From Candidatus Gallipaludibacter merdavium (GTDB taxonomy: Bacteria; Bacteroidota; Bacteroidia; Bacteroidales; Paludibacteraceae), in NCBI GenBank assembly GCA_017694875.1, contig JADIMG010000064.1, positions 1 through 54,740 of the forward strand: a stretch of 54,740 nucleotides of DNA, given 5' to 3'. The notes under the pieces are model-generated. The model ran no database searches, was not told where the DNA came from, and saw only the letters and a program-made list of their open reading frames with translations. Position numbers and translations under genes: made by a program. Shown in pieces: positions 36,693 through 45,684 of this stretch; the first letter of the stretch is position 1; every line of letters begins with the position of its first letter.

Positions 36693-37143
36693 AAAGGTTA
36701 TTAATATTTCCCTATCCGATGATGGGACACAGCATGCGGAGTTAGACAACTTTTTGTCAACTCATCGAGTTTTGGAAATAGAACAGCATTTTTATTCGAA
36801 TGCTAATGCTACGGGGTGGAGTTTTTGTATTCATTATATCAATTCTTCAGTTTCTGTTAACTCTTCTTTGGGAAAAGTGGATTACAAAGAAGTTTTATCA
36901 GAAAAGGAATTCGGGATATTTTCCAAACTGCGGGAGATTCGCAAACGACTTGCCGCAAAAGAGGCGGTACAAGCATATATGGTATTTACAGATGAAGAGT
37001 TGGCGAATATAGCCCGATTGCCTCAATTGGAGGTGGGAAAATTGATTTCAATTAAAGGTATTGGTGACAAAAAAGTCGAAAAGTATGGGAAACCGATGCT
37101 CCAAATGTATCATGAAATGTTCCAGAACTCAGCAACTCAGTGA
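36685..37143 (+). CDS. DGR accessory protein with HRDC domain
   Basis: This 152-residue protein has an N-terminal region (RVLEIEQHFY...GWSFCIHYI) typical of proteins found beside Bacteroidales reverse transcriptases, and a C-terminal HRDC domain from about residue 70: LREIRKRLAAKEAVQAYMVFTDEEL...LISIKGIGDKKVEKYG. HRDC domains bind nucleic acid; here it probably replaces the Avd protein of BPP-1-type DGRs, helping RT use the template RNA. It ends next to the RT start. Confidence 0.9.
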   Translation: MRIKVINISLSDDGTQHAELDNFLSTHRVLEIEQHFYSNANATGWSFCIHYINSSVSVNSSLGKVDYKEVLSEKEFGIFSKLREIRKRLAAKEAVQAYMVFTDEELANIARLPQLEVGKLISIKGIGDKKVEKYGKPMLQMYHEMFQNSATQ

Positions 37144-37151
37144 TTAATACA

Positions 37152-38174
37152 ATGAAGCGAGTGAACGGACTGATGCCAGAAATAGCAGATATGAATAATT
37201 TGGAACTGGCATTTTGGAAAGCAAAAAAAGGCAAAGAAGCCAAATTGGAAATTCGCAGATTTCAAATTGATTTGCAGACGAATTTATTGGAGTTGCGAAG
37301 ACAGTTGTTGAGTGACAATATTATATTGGGAAATTATCATTTTTTTCGAATCTATGATCCAAAAGAACGGAATATTTGTGCGGCTGATTTCTCGGAACGC
37401 GTAGTGCATCATGCTGTTATGAATGTGTGTGCTCCCTATTTTGAAAAACATTTTATTTATGATACATATGCCTGTCGGGTGGCTAAAGGTACACATAAGG
37501 CATTGGAACGTGCTATTATATATCAAAGGAAATATCGTTACTTTTTAAAGATGGATGTTCGGAAATACTTTGATTCAATAGACCATGTACGGTTAAAAAA
37601 CAGTCTGCGACGCATATTCAAAGACAAACAGCTTCTTTCATTTTTTGATAACTTGATTGATTCATACACTCTTTCTGAAGATGAAGGAAAAGGACTTCCT
37701 ATTGGTAATTTGACATCACAATATTTGGCTAATTTCTATTTGTCATTTGTCGACCATTATGTAAAAGAAAAACTATTGATAGGTGCATATGTGAGGTATA
37801 TGGATGATATGGTTTTATGGAGTAATGATAAAAAAGATTTGATGGATAAAGGGAAAAACCTGCAGTATTATATGCAGGAAGAATTTAAATTGGATTTGAA
37901 GCAATTTTACTTGCAAGCGGCCAATAAAGGCCTACCATTTTTAGGATTCTTGATAAAGAATACTAAAGTGGAATTGCAGCAAAAGACAAAAAAAAGGTTT
38001 ATCGGAAAATATAATCTATATATGAACCGATTGATTAAAGGAAAGTTGTCACAAGAAGAGTTTGTCTCCCATATACGCCCGATTTTTAATCATATAAGTT
38101 ATGCGGAGACAAATGCTTTACGGTTGAAAATTTTACAAAAACGGGAGATGGCTGTAGGACTCGAACCGTGTTAA
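37152..38174 (+). CDS. DGR reverse transcriptase
   Basis: This 340-residue RT begins [20 protein letters not shown], a form seen in Bacteroidales DGR enzymes. Catalytic residues are Asp135 in [12 protein letters not shown] and YMDD at 216-219. IGNLTSQ at 184-190 is the DGR-type motif with SQ, in place of the QG of retroviral and group II RTs. There is no maturase or nuclease domain. It copies the TR RNA with errors at adenines. A GTG at 37140 overlapping the HRDC stop is an alternative start. Its last five codons lie inside the TR. Confidence 0.96.
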   Translation: MKRVNGLMPEIADMNNLELAFWKAKKGKEAKLEIRRFQIDLQTNLLELRRQLLSDNIILGNYHFFRIYDPKERNICAADFSERVVHHAVMNVCAPYFEKHFIYDTYACRVAKGTHKALERAIIYQRKYRYFLKMDVRKYFDSIDHVRLKNSLRRIFKDKQLLSFFDNLIDSYTLSEDEGKGLPIGNLTSQYLANFYLSFVDHYVKEKLLIGAYVRYMDDMVLWSNDKKDLMDKGKNLQYYMQEEFKLDLKQFYLQAANKGLPFLGFLIKNTKVELQQKTKKRFIGKYNLYMNRLIKGKLSQEEFVSHIRPIFNHISYAETNALRLKILQKREMAVGLEPC

Positions 38175-38286
38175 TCGTGGCGGAAGTTGGAACAATAATG
38201 CGTCTAACTGTCGTGTATCTAATCGCAATAACAACACCCCGACTAATCGCAACAACAATCTTGGTTTCCGCTTGGTTTTGTCCCAT
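38160..38286 (+). repeat. DGR template repeat (TR)
   Basis: 127 bases matching VR1 except at 10 adenines. Read in the VR frame it encodes a run of Asn codons ([18 protein letters not shown], then NRNNN), the usual design in which AAY codons are mutated to many residues. It overlaps the RT stop codon (38172-38174). The 3' segment GGTTTCCGCTTGGTTTTG is shared with both VRs and acts as the likely initiation-of-homing site. The match to VR1 may begin at 38155. Confidence 0.97.
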
Positions 38287-38296
38287 TAATTTATAG

Positions 38297-38311
38297 GCTA
38301 AAGATGGATTT
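38297..38311 (+). promoter_or_regulatory. Inverted VR-flank motif after the TR
   Basis: GCTAAAGATGGATTT is the exact reverse complement of the 15 bases at 35263-35277 after VR1 (14 of 15 after VR2). In the TR transcript this segment could pair with the coding DNA strand next to the VR. Functional role is inferred only. Confidence 0.5.
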
Positions 38312-38502
38312 CAGCAAATAAACAAGCCGTCCTCGTGTTACTTTTTTAGAAAGTACAAACATGCTACCGTTATTACGGGAAAATATCTGTATTAGTACCT
38401 GTTATCATGGGAACGTTCAGATATTTTTTATTTCATGCTTTGTCCATTTTATAATCACTTTCCCTAAAACCCTTATCTTTGCCCCGCTATTAATCCGAGG
38501 GT

Positions 38503-39381
38503 ATGAAAACAAATACATCCTATTATCTGCTGGCTCTGCTTACCGTTGCCATGTGGAGCACAACCTTTGCTTCGTCCAAGACGCTTTTGAAGAGCTTTGC
38601 GCCGGAAACCATTATGTTGTTCCGTTTTTCATTGGCGTGGTTGGCGTTGTTCTTGTTGCGTCCGCGCATCAGGAAACCATACAATTGGCGTGACGAGTGG
38701 TTGTTTTTGGGGGCAGGCATTACAGGATGTACTTTCTATTTCATTGCGGAAAACACGGCCTTGCTTTTTGCCGATACCATAACGGTAGGACTGGTGGTGG
38801 CCATAGCGCCCCTGCTGACCTTGTGGGCTGTGAGGCTATTTGACAATTCGGAGAAAATCCGCCTCCCGCATATTCTTGGTGCAGTATTGGGATTTTTGGG
38901 TGTGGCGCTCATCTCTTTTAATGGTTCATTCCATTTGGCGGCCGATTGGCGTGGCTATGCATTGGCGCTGGCGGCGGCTTTCAGTTGGGCGGTCTATTCG
39001 GTTATTCTGAAGAAGATGGATACACGCTATTCTCCGTTATTTGTGACACGGCGTACATTCTTTTATGCGGTTATAGTGCTTTTGCCTATTATGTGGCTGA
39101 TGGATATACATATTGAATGGGCACAACTTCTCCGTCCTATCAACTATTTGAATGTGCTTTTCCTTGGACTATGTGCCTCTTGCTTGGCTTATCTGATTTG
39201 GGCGAAAGTAGTGCGACAGATAGGGGCGGTAAAAGCCAATAATTTCATTTATCTCTCACCTCTCTTTATTTGCATGATTGGGGTGTGGGTGATGCACGAG
39301 ACCATTACGCCCTGGATTGTGGCAGGAGGTATATTGGTGTTGGCAGGTGTTTATGTGGCAACGTTGGGAAACAACAAGTAG
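38503..39381 (+). CDS. EamA/DMT-family transporter
   Basis: This 292-residue membrane protein has ten hydrophobic segments in two EamA repeats (about 5-135 and 150-290), for example STTFASSKTLLKSFAPETIMLFR in the first and RTFFYAVIVLLPIMWLM in the second. It belongs to the drug/metabolite exporter superfamily; the substrate is unknown. It follows the DGR by 212 bases, with TATCTTTG at about 38477 as a likely -7 box, so it is probably not part of the element. Confidence 0.88.
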   Translation: MKTNTSYYLLALLTVAMWSTTFASSKTLLKSFAPETIMLFRFSLAWLALFLLRPRIRKPYNWRDEWLFLGAGITGCTFYFIAENTALLFADTITVGLVVAIAPLLTLWAVRLFDNSEKIRLPHILGAVLGFLGVALISFNGSFHLAADWRGYALALAAAFSWAVYSVILKKMDTRYSPLFVTRRTFFYAVIVLLPIMWLMDIHIEWAQLLRPINYLNVLFLGLCASCLAYLIWAKVVRQIGAVKANNFIYLSPLFICMIGVWVMHETITPWIVAGGILVLAGVYVATLGNNK

Positions 39382-39497
39382 GAATAAGAAACCTCCTGAC
39401 ATAAGGATTTTTCTGCTATTCCCTTGTCTATTAGACCTCATGCTATAATAGGTATGTTGCATCAAATGATGCCTCTATAAACTTAATACATTTCCCG

Positions 39498-39528
39498 TTG
39501 GTTACTTGCGTTTAATTTTGTATTTTTG
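39498..39528 (+). promoter_or_regulatory. Promoter of dxs
   Basis: TTGG (39498-39501), 19 bases, TATTTTTG (39521-39528). It gives a leader of about 75 bases before dxs. Confidence 0.65.
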
Positions 39529-39612
39529 CCATCTTGAAACAAATTCTGGTTGGCCTTAGAGCGGCTGTATTTCCTACAAAAGGAAAGAAAATCAGGATAA
39601 AAGGAAGAAAAA

Positions 39613-41529
39613 ATGAACTTGAACGAAACGAAGTTTTTGCGGCTCATCAATACGCCTGACGATTTGAAAAAATTGCAACGGAACGAATTGCCGCAGTTAT
39701 GTAGCGAGTTGAGGCAATTCATTATCGACGAATTGTCGCACAATCCTGGTCATTTAGCTTCAAGTCTTGGCGTAGTGGAATTGTCTGTTGCGCTGCACTA
39801 TGTTTTCAATACGCCTTATGACAGAATAATCTGGGACGTGGGACACCAGGCTTATGCACACAAAATATTAACCGGACGGCGTGACCGTTTTTCCACCAAC
39901 CGACAGTTTAAGGGGTTGTGTGGATTTCCAACGCCCAAAGAGAGTGAATACGACGCATTTGGTACCGGACATTCATCTACTTCCATATCGGCAGCTTTAG
40001 GCATGTCGGTGGCCGCTTTGCTCAAAAATGAGCGTGACCGGCAGGTGGTGGCTGTGATTGGTGATGGAGCGATGACCGGAGGATTGGCTTCTGAGGGGCT
40101 CAACAATGCCTCTATGGATAAGAACAATATGCTCATTATCCTCAATGACAACAATATGGCCATTGACCCTCTTAAGGGAGGCTTTACGCAATATCTTACC
40201 GATATAACCACTTCCAAAACTTATAACAATCTCCGTTATAAGGCCTACAAGTTTCTGAAAAAAAAGTCTTTGATGGATGAGTCGAGCAAGAAACGCGTGC
40301 AACGTTTCAATACTTCGCTCAAAACGTTGTTGTCGAAGCAGCAGAACAATATTTTTGAAGGGCTCAACCTGCGTTATTTCGGACCGGTTGACGGACATGA
40401 TGTGGAAGGCCTTGTACGTATATTGTCGGAGATTAAGAATTTCAGCGGACCGAAGGTTTTGCATCTGGTTACGGTAAAAGGTAAAGGCTATAAACCGGCT
40501 GAAGATTCAGTAACCATTTGGCATGCACCCGGTGAATTTAATGTGCAGACGGGTGAGCGCAAGCATCCGCATTTAAACAAGGCAACACCGCCGCTTTATC
40601 AGGAAGTATTTGGACATACATTATTGGAACTGGCGCGAATGAATGACAAGATAGTTGGCATTACACCCGCCATGCCGTCGGGTTGTTCCATGAACATCAT
40701 GCAGAAGGAAATGCCAGAACGCGTGTTTGATGTGGGAATTGCCGAAGGCCATGCGGTTACTTTTTCTGCCGGATTGGCGAAAGAAGGACTCATTCCCTAT
40801 TGCAATATCTATTCGTCGTTTATGCAGCGGGCCTATGACAATATTATTCACGATGCGGCCTTGCAGAACCTTCACGTGGTTTTGTGTATCGACCGTGCAG
40901 GTATAGTAGGGGCTGATGGGGCAACACACCATGGCTTGCTCGACCTGGCCTATTTGCGTTGCATACCCAATGTGACCATTGCAGCGCCTATCAATGAAAT
41001 AGAGCTCCGTAATTTGCTTTATACGGCACAGAATGCGCAAGGGGTTTTTGCTATTCGCTATCCAAGGGGAAGGGGAGTGTGTCCAGATTGGCAACAGCCT
41101 TTCAAAGAACTTCCAGTGGGCAAAGGACAACAGTTGGCAGAGGGGGATGATATGGCCATTCTTTCCATTGGAGCTATTGGCAATACGGTTATCCAAGCAT
41201 TGAAGATGTATTATGAAGAATACGGTACACAAAGAAAGATTGCACATTATGATATGCGCTATTTGAAACCGATAGATAGCGAGATATTACATCAGGTCGG
41301 AAAAAAATACGCTAAAATCATGACGGTTGAAGACGGTGTGATTTCAGGTGGGTTGGGCTCGGCTGTACTCGAATTTATGGCAGACAATGGTTACACGCCA
41401 AGGGTTAAGCGTTTGGGAGTAAATGATTGTTTTGTAGAGCACGGTTCGACGGCCGAATTATATAATATGCTTGAACTGGATGTGCCGGGTATAACAAAAC
41501 ATATAAAAGAATTTCTTACCGCTGAATAA
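39613..41529 (+). CDS. dxs: 1-deoxy-D-xylulose-5-phosphate synthase
   Basis: This 638-residue TPP enzyme condenses pyruvate and glyceraldehyde 3-phosphate, the entry step of the MEP pathway. [17 protein letters not shown], the TPP motif GDGAMTGG...NDNNMAID, and the transketolase central domain [17 protein letters not shown] are all present. Length is normal. The start ATG follows GGAAGAAAAA. It is followed by trkA after 2 bases. A copy of its leader and first codons lies at 31063. Confidence 0.97.
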   Translation: MNLNETKFLRLINTPDDLKKLQRNELPQLCSELRQFIIDELSHNPGHLASSLGVVELSVALHYVFNTPYDRIIWDVGHQAYAHKILTGRRDRFSTNRQFKGLCGFPTPKESEYDAFGTGHSSTSISAALGMSVAALLKNERDRQVVAVIGDGAMTGGLASEGLNNASMDKNNMLIILNDNNMAIDPLKGGFTQYLTDITTSKTYNNLRYKAYKFLKKKSLMDESSKKRVQRFNTSLKTLLSKQQNNIFEGLNLRYFGPVDGHDVEGLVRILSEIKNFSGPKVLHLVTVKGKGYKPAEDSVTIWHAPGEFNVQTGERKHPHLNKATPPLYQEVFGHTLLELARMNDKIVGITPAMPSGCSMNIMQKEMPERVFDVGIAEGHAVTFSAGLAKEGLIPYCNIYSSFMQRAYDNIIHDAALQNLHVVLCIDRAGIVGADGATHHGLLDLAYLRCIPNVTIAAPINEIELRNLLYTAQNAQGVFAIRYPRGRGVCPDWQQPFKELPVGKGQQLAEGDDMAILSIGAIGNTVIQALKMYYEEYGTQRKIAHYDMRYLKPIDSEILHQVGKKYAKIMTVEDGVISGGLGSAVLEFMADNGYTPRVKRLGVNDCFVEHGSTAELYNMLELDVPGITKHIKEFLTAE

Positions 41530-41531
41530 AT

Positions 41532-42866
41532 ATGAAAATCTGTATTGTCGGAGCAGGAGAGGTTGGAACGCATTTGGCCAAACTGCTGGCACGTGAAAAT
41601 TTTAATATTGTATTGATGGATGCTTCAAGCGAACGTTTGAGGGATCTGGATGCCAATTACGATTTTCTTACGGTTGTTGGATCGCCTACTTCACTCAAGG
41701 ATTTGAAGGAAATAGGAGTGGAGGATGCTGATTTGTTTATTGCGGTTACCCCTCACGAGTGTGTGAATATAACAGCCTGCATGCTGGCTTCCAATCTGGG
41801 GGCCAAAACGACATTGGCACGCATTGACAACAGTGAATATATGCAACCTAAGAATCGGGAATTCTTCAAGAAAATGGGAGTAACCCATTTGATTTATCCT
41901 GAGTTGTTGGCTGCAAAGGAAATAGCGGAATCCCTGTCGACCAACTGGTTCCGTAATCACTTGATTTTGGGGGATGGACTCTTGGAGATGTTGGTGATTA
42001 AGGTGAGGGCCAATTCGGAGATTGTCAATAAGAAATTCAAAACAGGAGCTTTTGACCATGACAAGTATAGAATAGTGGCTATCAAAAGACAAAATGAGAC
42101 CATCATACCAGGCGGTAACGATGAAGTGTTGCCCAATGATTTGGTCTGCTTTGTAACGTCACCAGAAAATAGGAAGTTTGTGCGTACGCAGGCTGGTAAA
42201 AAGCTGATTGACATCAAGAACGTGATGTTTATGGGAGGAAGCCGGATTGTACAGAATGCTATCCGCCTGCTCGATAAGGACATGAACATCAAACTGATGG
42301 AGATGGACCGTGAAAAAAGTTTCCAATTGTCAGAAAAGGTTGACAATGCCTTGATTATTAATGCCGATGGGAGGAATATGGATGCTTTGAGAGAGGAGGG
42401 AATAGCTGATATGGATGCTTTTGTGGCTGTTACGGGCAACTCTGAGGCTAATATTTTGGCTTGTCTGGCGGCAAAGCGTTTTGGTGTAAGTAAAACGATT
42501 GCGGAGATAGAGAATATCGATTATATTCCTTTGGCGGAAGAGTTGGATATCGGTACCGTGCTCAATAAAAAGACTATAGCCGCCAGTTATATCTATCAGC
42601 TGACGCTTGATGCCGATGTAATGGATGTGCGCCATTTGACCAGTGCTGATGCGGAAGTGATTGAATTTGTCGCTACGGCGGGTTCCAAGATAACGCGCCA
42701 TAAGGTAAAGGATTTGAATTTACCAGATCAAGTCAACATAGGAGGATTGGTTAGAAATGGAAAGGCGATGTTGGTGAATGGTAATACATTGATTATGCCT
42801 AATGACCGTGTGATTGTTTTCTGTACATCATCAGTTATACGGAAAATGGAAAAGTTTATCAATTAG
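41532..42866 (+). CDS. trkA: Trk-type potassium uptake regulator TrkA
   Basis: This 444-residue cytoplasmic protein has two RCK/KTN modules: Rossmann loops GAGEVGTHLAKLL (residues 7-19) and MGGSRIVQNAIRLL (about 236), each followed by a TrkA-C domain. It binds NAD(H) and gates the TrkH channel encoded directly downstream. It starts 2 bases after dxs, so the three genes may form one transcript. Confidence 0.95.
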   Translation: MKICIVGAGEVGTHLAKLLARENFNIVLMDASSERLRDLDANYDFLTVVGSPTSLKDLKEIGVEDADLFIAVTPHECVNITACMLASNLGAKTTLARIDNSEYMQPKNREFFKKMGVTHLIYPELLAAKEIAESLSTNWFRNHLILGDGLLEMLVIKVRANSEIVNKKFKTGAFDHDKYRIVAIKRQNETIIPGGNDEVLPNDLVCFVTSPENRKFVRTQAGKKLIDIKNVMFMGGSRIVQNAIRLLDKDMNIKLMEMDREKSFQLSEKVDNALIINADGRNMDALREEGIADMDAFVAVTGNSEANILACLAAKRFGVSKTIAEIENIDYIPLAEELDIGTVLNKKTIAASYIYQLTLDADVMDVRHLTSADAEVIEFVATAGSKITRHKVKDLNLPDQVNIGGLVRNGKAMLVNGNTLIMPNDRVIVFCTSSVIRKMEKFIN

Positions 42867-42870
42867 GATT

Positions 42871-44337
42871 ATGACTCGAACGTTCAATTTTAAGATAGTC
42901 TGGTTCACTTTAGGGGCATTGCTGGTGCTCGAGGCTGTTTTCATGCTGTTGTCTTCTGGAGTAGCATTTCTCTATGAAGAGTCAGACGCACTTCCTATTT
43001 TATATGCTGCACTGATAACAATGGGATTTGCCGGTTTGGGAATCCTGTTGGGACGAAAGACGGAAAAGAGGTTGGGTAAGAGAGAGGGATATATTATTGT
43101 AGCATTGGTCTGGATTGTTTTTTCTCTTTTTGGCATGTTGCCTTTTTATCTTTCGGGTACCATACCGACTATTACGGATGCTTTTTTTGAGACAATGTCC
43201 GGTTTTACTACAACCGGTTCATCCATCCTGACCGATGTGGAAACCTTGTCACATGGACTGCACTTCTGGAGATCGCTTACACATTGGCTGGGAGGTATGG
43301 GTATTATAGTGCTTTCTCTGGCTATTCTGCCTTTTTTCGGAATTGGAGGGATGAGTCTTTATACAGCCGAAGCTACCGGTGCAACTTATGAGAAGCTGCG
43401 GCCGAAGATAAGAGATACAGCAAAGTTACTTTGGGGAATCTATGTTCTGCTGACGGCGGTGGAGGCGCTGTGTCTGTCACTTTTGGGAATGGATGTTTTT
43501 GAGGCGATTTGTCACTCTTTTTCCACATTGGCTACGGGAGGCTATTCTACTCGTAATGCGGGTATGGCTGCCTTCTCACCTGCCATACAATATGTCGTGA
43601 CCATTTTTATGTTTTTGGCCGGTATCAATTTTAGCATGCTTTATTTCCTGTTCAAGGGAAAATTCAACCGCTTGAAAGAGGATGAGGAGTTGCATTGGTA
43701 TGTAGGGGCTGTCGTTGTGTTGACAGTGGTAATGACGTTAGCTCTTTTGTTCCTCGATAAATCCTATCCTTCCAATGATGTGGAAAAGGCTTTCCGTGAT
43801 AGTGTTTTTGTGGTGGTGACGCTTATGACGACAACCGGTTTTAGCGGGGTGGATTATACCTTGTGGCATCCGCTTTTATTGTGTATCGCCATATTCCTGC
43901 TTTTTACAGGTGCATCTGCCGGCTCAACAGCGGGTGGTATGAAATGGTCAAGGTTGGCGTTCATGTTCAAGAATGTCCGTTGTGAATTCATGCGTCTTAT
44001 CCATCCGAATGCCATTATTCCTGTGAGAATGAACGGAAAAGTGGTCAATTCGTCAGTAGCTAACGGAATTGTCGCTTTTTTGTTTGTATATATGGTTACG
44101 GTGCTACTGGGAACGATTGTATTTACCTTTTTCGGTTTGCCGCTGTCTGAAGCATTTGGTGCTGCAGCAACCAGTATAGGCAACGTAGGGCCAGGCTTGG
44201 GGCTTTCAGGACCTGCCGGTAATTTTGCATTGATGCCTGTACCGGTTAAGTGGATTATGTCATTCTTTATGCTGCTTGGACGTCTGGAGCTGTTTACCGT
44301 TTTGCTTATTTTCACTCCGTCCTTCTGGGGAAAATAG
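42871..44337 (+). CDS. trkH: Trk potassium transporter membrane subunit TrkH
   Basis: This 488-residue membrane protein has selectivity-filter-like loops TMSGFTTTGSSIL, FSTLATGGYST, LMTTTGFSGVDY and ATSIGNVGPGLG, the four pore loops of the SKT family. It moves potassium across the inner membrane with TrkA. The start at 42871, four bases after the trkA stop, is chosen (MTRTFNFKIVW). Confidence 0.95.
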   Translation: MTRTFNFKIVWFTLGALLVLEAVFMLLSSGVAFLYEESDALPILYAALITMGFAGLGILLGRKTEKRLGKREGYIIVALVWIVFSLFGMLPFYLSGTIPTITDAFFETMSGFTTTGSSILTDVETLSHGLHFWRSLTHWLGGMGIIVLSLAILPFFGIGGMSLYTAEATGATYEKLRPKIRDTAKLLWGIYVLLTAVEALCLSLLGMDVFEAICHSFSTLATGGYSTRNAGMAAFSPAIQYVVTIFMFLAGINFSMLYFLFKGKFNRLKEDEELHWYVGAVVVLTVVMTLALLFLDKSYPSNDVEKAFRDSVFVVVTLMTTTGFSGVDYTLWHPLLLCIAIFLLFTGASAGSTAGGMKWSRLAFMFKNVRCEFMRLIHPNAIIPVRMNGKVVNSSVANGIVAFLFVYMVTVLLGTIVFTFFGLPLSEAFGAAATSIGNVGPGLGLSGPAGNFALMPVPVKWIMSFFMLLGRLELFTVLLIFTPSFWGK

Positions 44338-44401
44338 TTGTTGTGTTTGACGGTTGCAGTAGGAGGAAGCTGGTGGATGGGTCTGCATGAATGACAAATA
44401 A

Positions 44402-44432
44402 AAAGAGGTAAATCGAAAAGACTTACCTCTTT
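44402..44432. terminator. Terminator for tRNA-Ala and trkH
   Basis: The stem AAAGAGGTAA/TTACCTCTTT sits directly after the CCA end of the minus-strand tRNA and is followed on that strand by a T run. It also ends the trkH transcript on the plus strand. Confidence 0.8.
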
Positions 44433-44507
44433 GGTGGAGCATAGCGGACTCGAACCGCTTACCTCAACACTGCCAGTGTTGCGCTCTACCAGATGAGCTA
44501 ATACCCC
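44432..44507 (-). tRNA. tRNA-Ala (anticodon GGC)
   Basis: This 76-base cloverleaf on the minus strand has acceptor GGGGTAT/ATGCTCC, D-arm GCTC...GAGC, anticodon loop CTGGCAG (GGC, reads GCC), T loop TTCGAGT, and an encoded ACCA end. The G3:U70 pair, the main identity element of alanine tRNAs, is present. A TATATTTG -7-like box lies upstream at 44525-44532. Confidence 0.97.
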
Positions 44508-44624
44508 ATGCCTTATTGTGGGTGCAAATATAAGAACAAATATTTAATTAGAGTGTATTTTTTACGCAGAAATTTTCTTTATTGTGGCATTTTTTGCTGC
44601 AGAATAGGCTAAATCAAATCTGTT

Positions 44625-44942
44625 ATGGATAAATATATATTGAATATTACTTTTTCTGTTGAAAAAGCAGCACAGGAACAATGGAAAGCATGGCTAAAGA
44701 ATGAATTACTGCCCATGTTCAAGGAGGAGAATGGATTTTCAAATCCACAAATAGCCCGTGTCGTGCCTCGCGATAAAGGTGTAGAGGAAAGTTTTTCCGT
44801 TCAGCATCTGGTGTCCCATCCAAATGCTTTTAAACATTGGAACCAGACAATTGCACCAGCTATGGAGGAGGCACTGCAAAAACAGTTTGGACAAGCTGTA
44901 TTGTTTTTCCCGACTGTGCTTGAACTTTATGCAATTGAATAG
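44625..44942 (+). CDS. DUF4286-family protein
   Basis: This 105-residue soluble protein matches DUF4286: YILNITFSVEKAAQEQWKAWL at the N-terminus, and SVQHLVSHPNAFKHWNQTIAPAM later, as in a ferredoxin-like alpha-beta fold. The function is unknown. It lies 3 bases before ruvC, a conserved pairing in this group. Confidence 0.85.
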   Translation: MDKYILNITFSVEKAAQEQWKAWLKNELLPMFKEENGFSNPQIARVVPRDKGVEESFSVQHLVSHPNAFKHWNQTIAPAMEEALQKQFGQAVLFFPTVLELYAIE

Positions 44943-44945
44943 GAG

Positions 44946-45503
44946 ATGGCGGAACAAACAATCATATTAGGCATTGACCCTGGTACGAATGTAATGGGAT
45001 ATGGGCTGTTGAAGGTGACAGGAAAAAAGGCTGAACTCATTACGATGGGTGTACTTGACATAAGGAAGCAGAAAGACCCTTATGAGAAGTTGCATCTTAT
45101 TTTTGAACATGTCACTCAACTGGCGAAAACATATATGCCTACGGAGATGGCAATTGAGGCACCTTTCTATGGAAAAAATGTACAATCTATGTTGAAATTG
45201 GGACGAGCACAGGGCGTAGCCATGGCTGCCGCCTTGCATCAGGGGCTTCTCATTTCGGAATATGCACCTCTTAAAGTAAAGATGGCTATAACGGGTAATG
45301 GTGCGGCTGCCAAAGAGCAGGTGGCAGATATGCTTCGGCGTTTTTTGCATATTCCGAATGAAATGATGCTACCACAGTTGGATGCTACCGATGCGCTCGC
45401 AGTGGCTTATTGCCATTTTCTGCAGATGGGAAAGCCTGTTTCAGATGCATCCTATCATGGATGGAAGGATTTTATGGCTAAAAATCCGGAAAGAATCAAA
45501 TAG
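44946..45503 (+). CDS. ruvC: Holliday-junction resolvase RuvC
   Basis: This 185-residue endonuclease cuts Holliday junctions during recombination. The RNase-H-like fold has its acidic residues in GIDPGTNVMGYG, AIEAPFYGKNVQS and DATDALAVAYCH. Full length. It forms an operon with the DUF4286 gene. Confidence 0.96.
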   Translation: MAEQTIILGIDPGTNVMGYGLLKVTGKKAELITMGVLDIRKQKDPYEKLHLIFEHVTQLAKTYMPTEMAIEAPFYGKNVQSMLKLGRAQGVAMAAALHQGLLISEYAPLKVKMAITGNGAAAKEQVADMLRRFLHIPNEMMLPQLDATDALAVAYCHFLQMGKPVSDASYHGWKDFMAKNPERIK

Positions 45504-45576
45504 CGGATAATGTTGTTATTGTAAGGTGAATGTGCCCTGAATTGCAAACTATACATGTCAAAACAAGAAAAAATTG

Positions 45577-45684
45577 TATCTTTGCACACGCCTAAGGTCT
45601 GGTAATGGACGATAGCTGTTCTATCTTCAGATGGGCTAACTGAATACTCGGCCATAGACAAGTAACAATAAAATTTATTCATAG
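45577..45684 (+). promoter_or_regulatory. Promoter -7 box and about 95-base leader of the ATPase gene
   Basis: TATCTTTG (45577-45584) is a good -7 box, though the -33 region is poor. The leader contains a small stem, GATAG/CTATC, and other short complementary segments. Nothing matches a riboswitch I recognise. Confidence 0.4.

Noticed and set aside
38086-38286. Minus-strand frame across the TR
   Set aside because: It is a shadow of the TR, whose low C/T codon content on one strand keeps other frames open; similar shadows lie opposite VR1.
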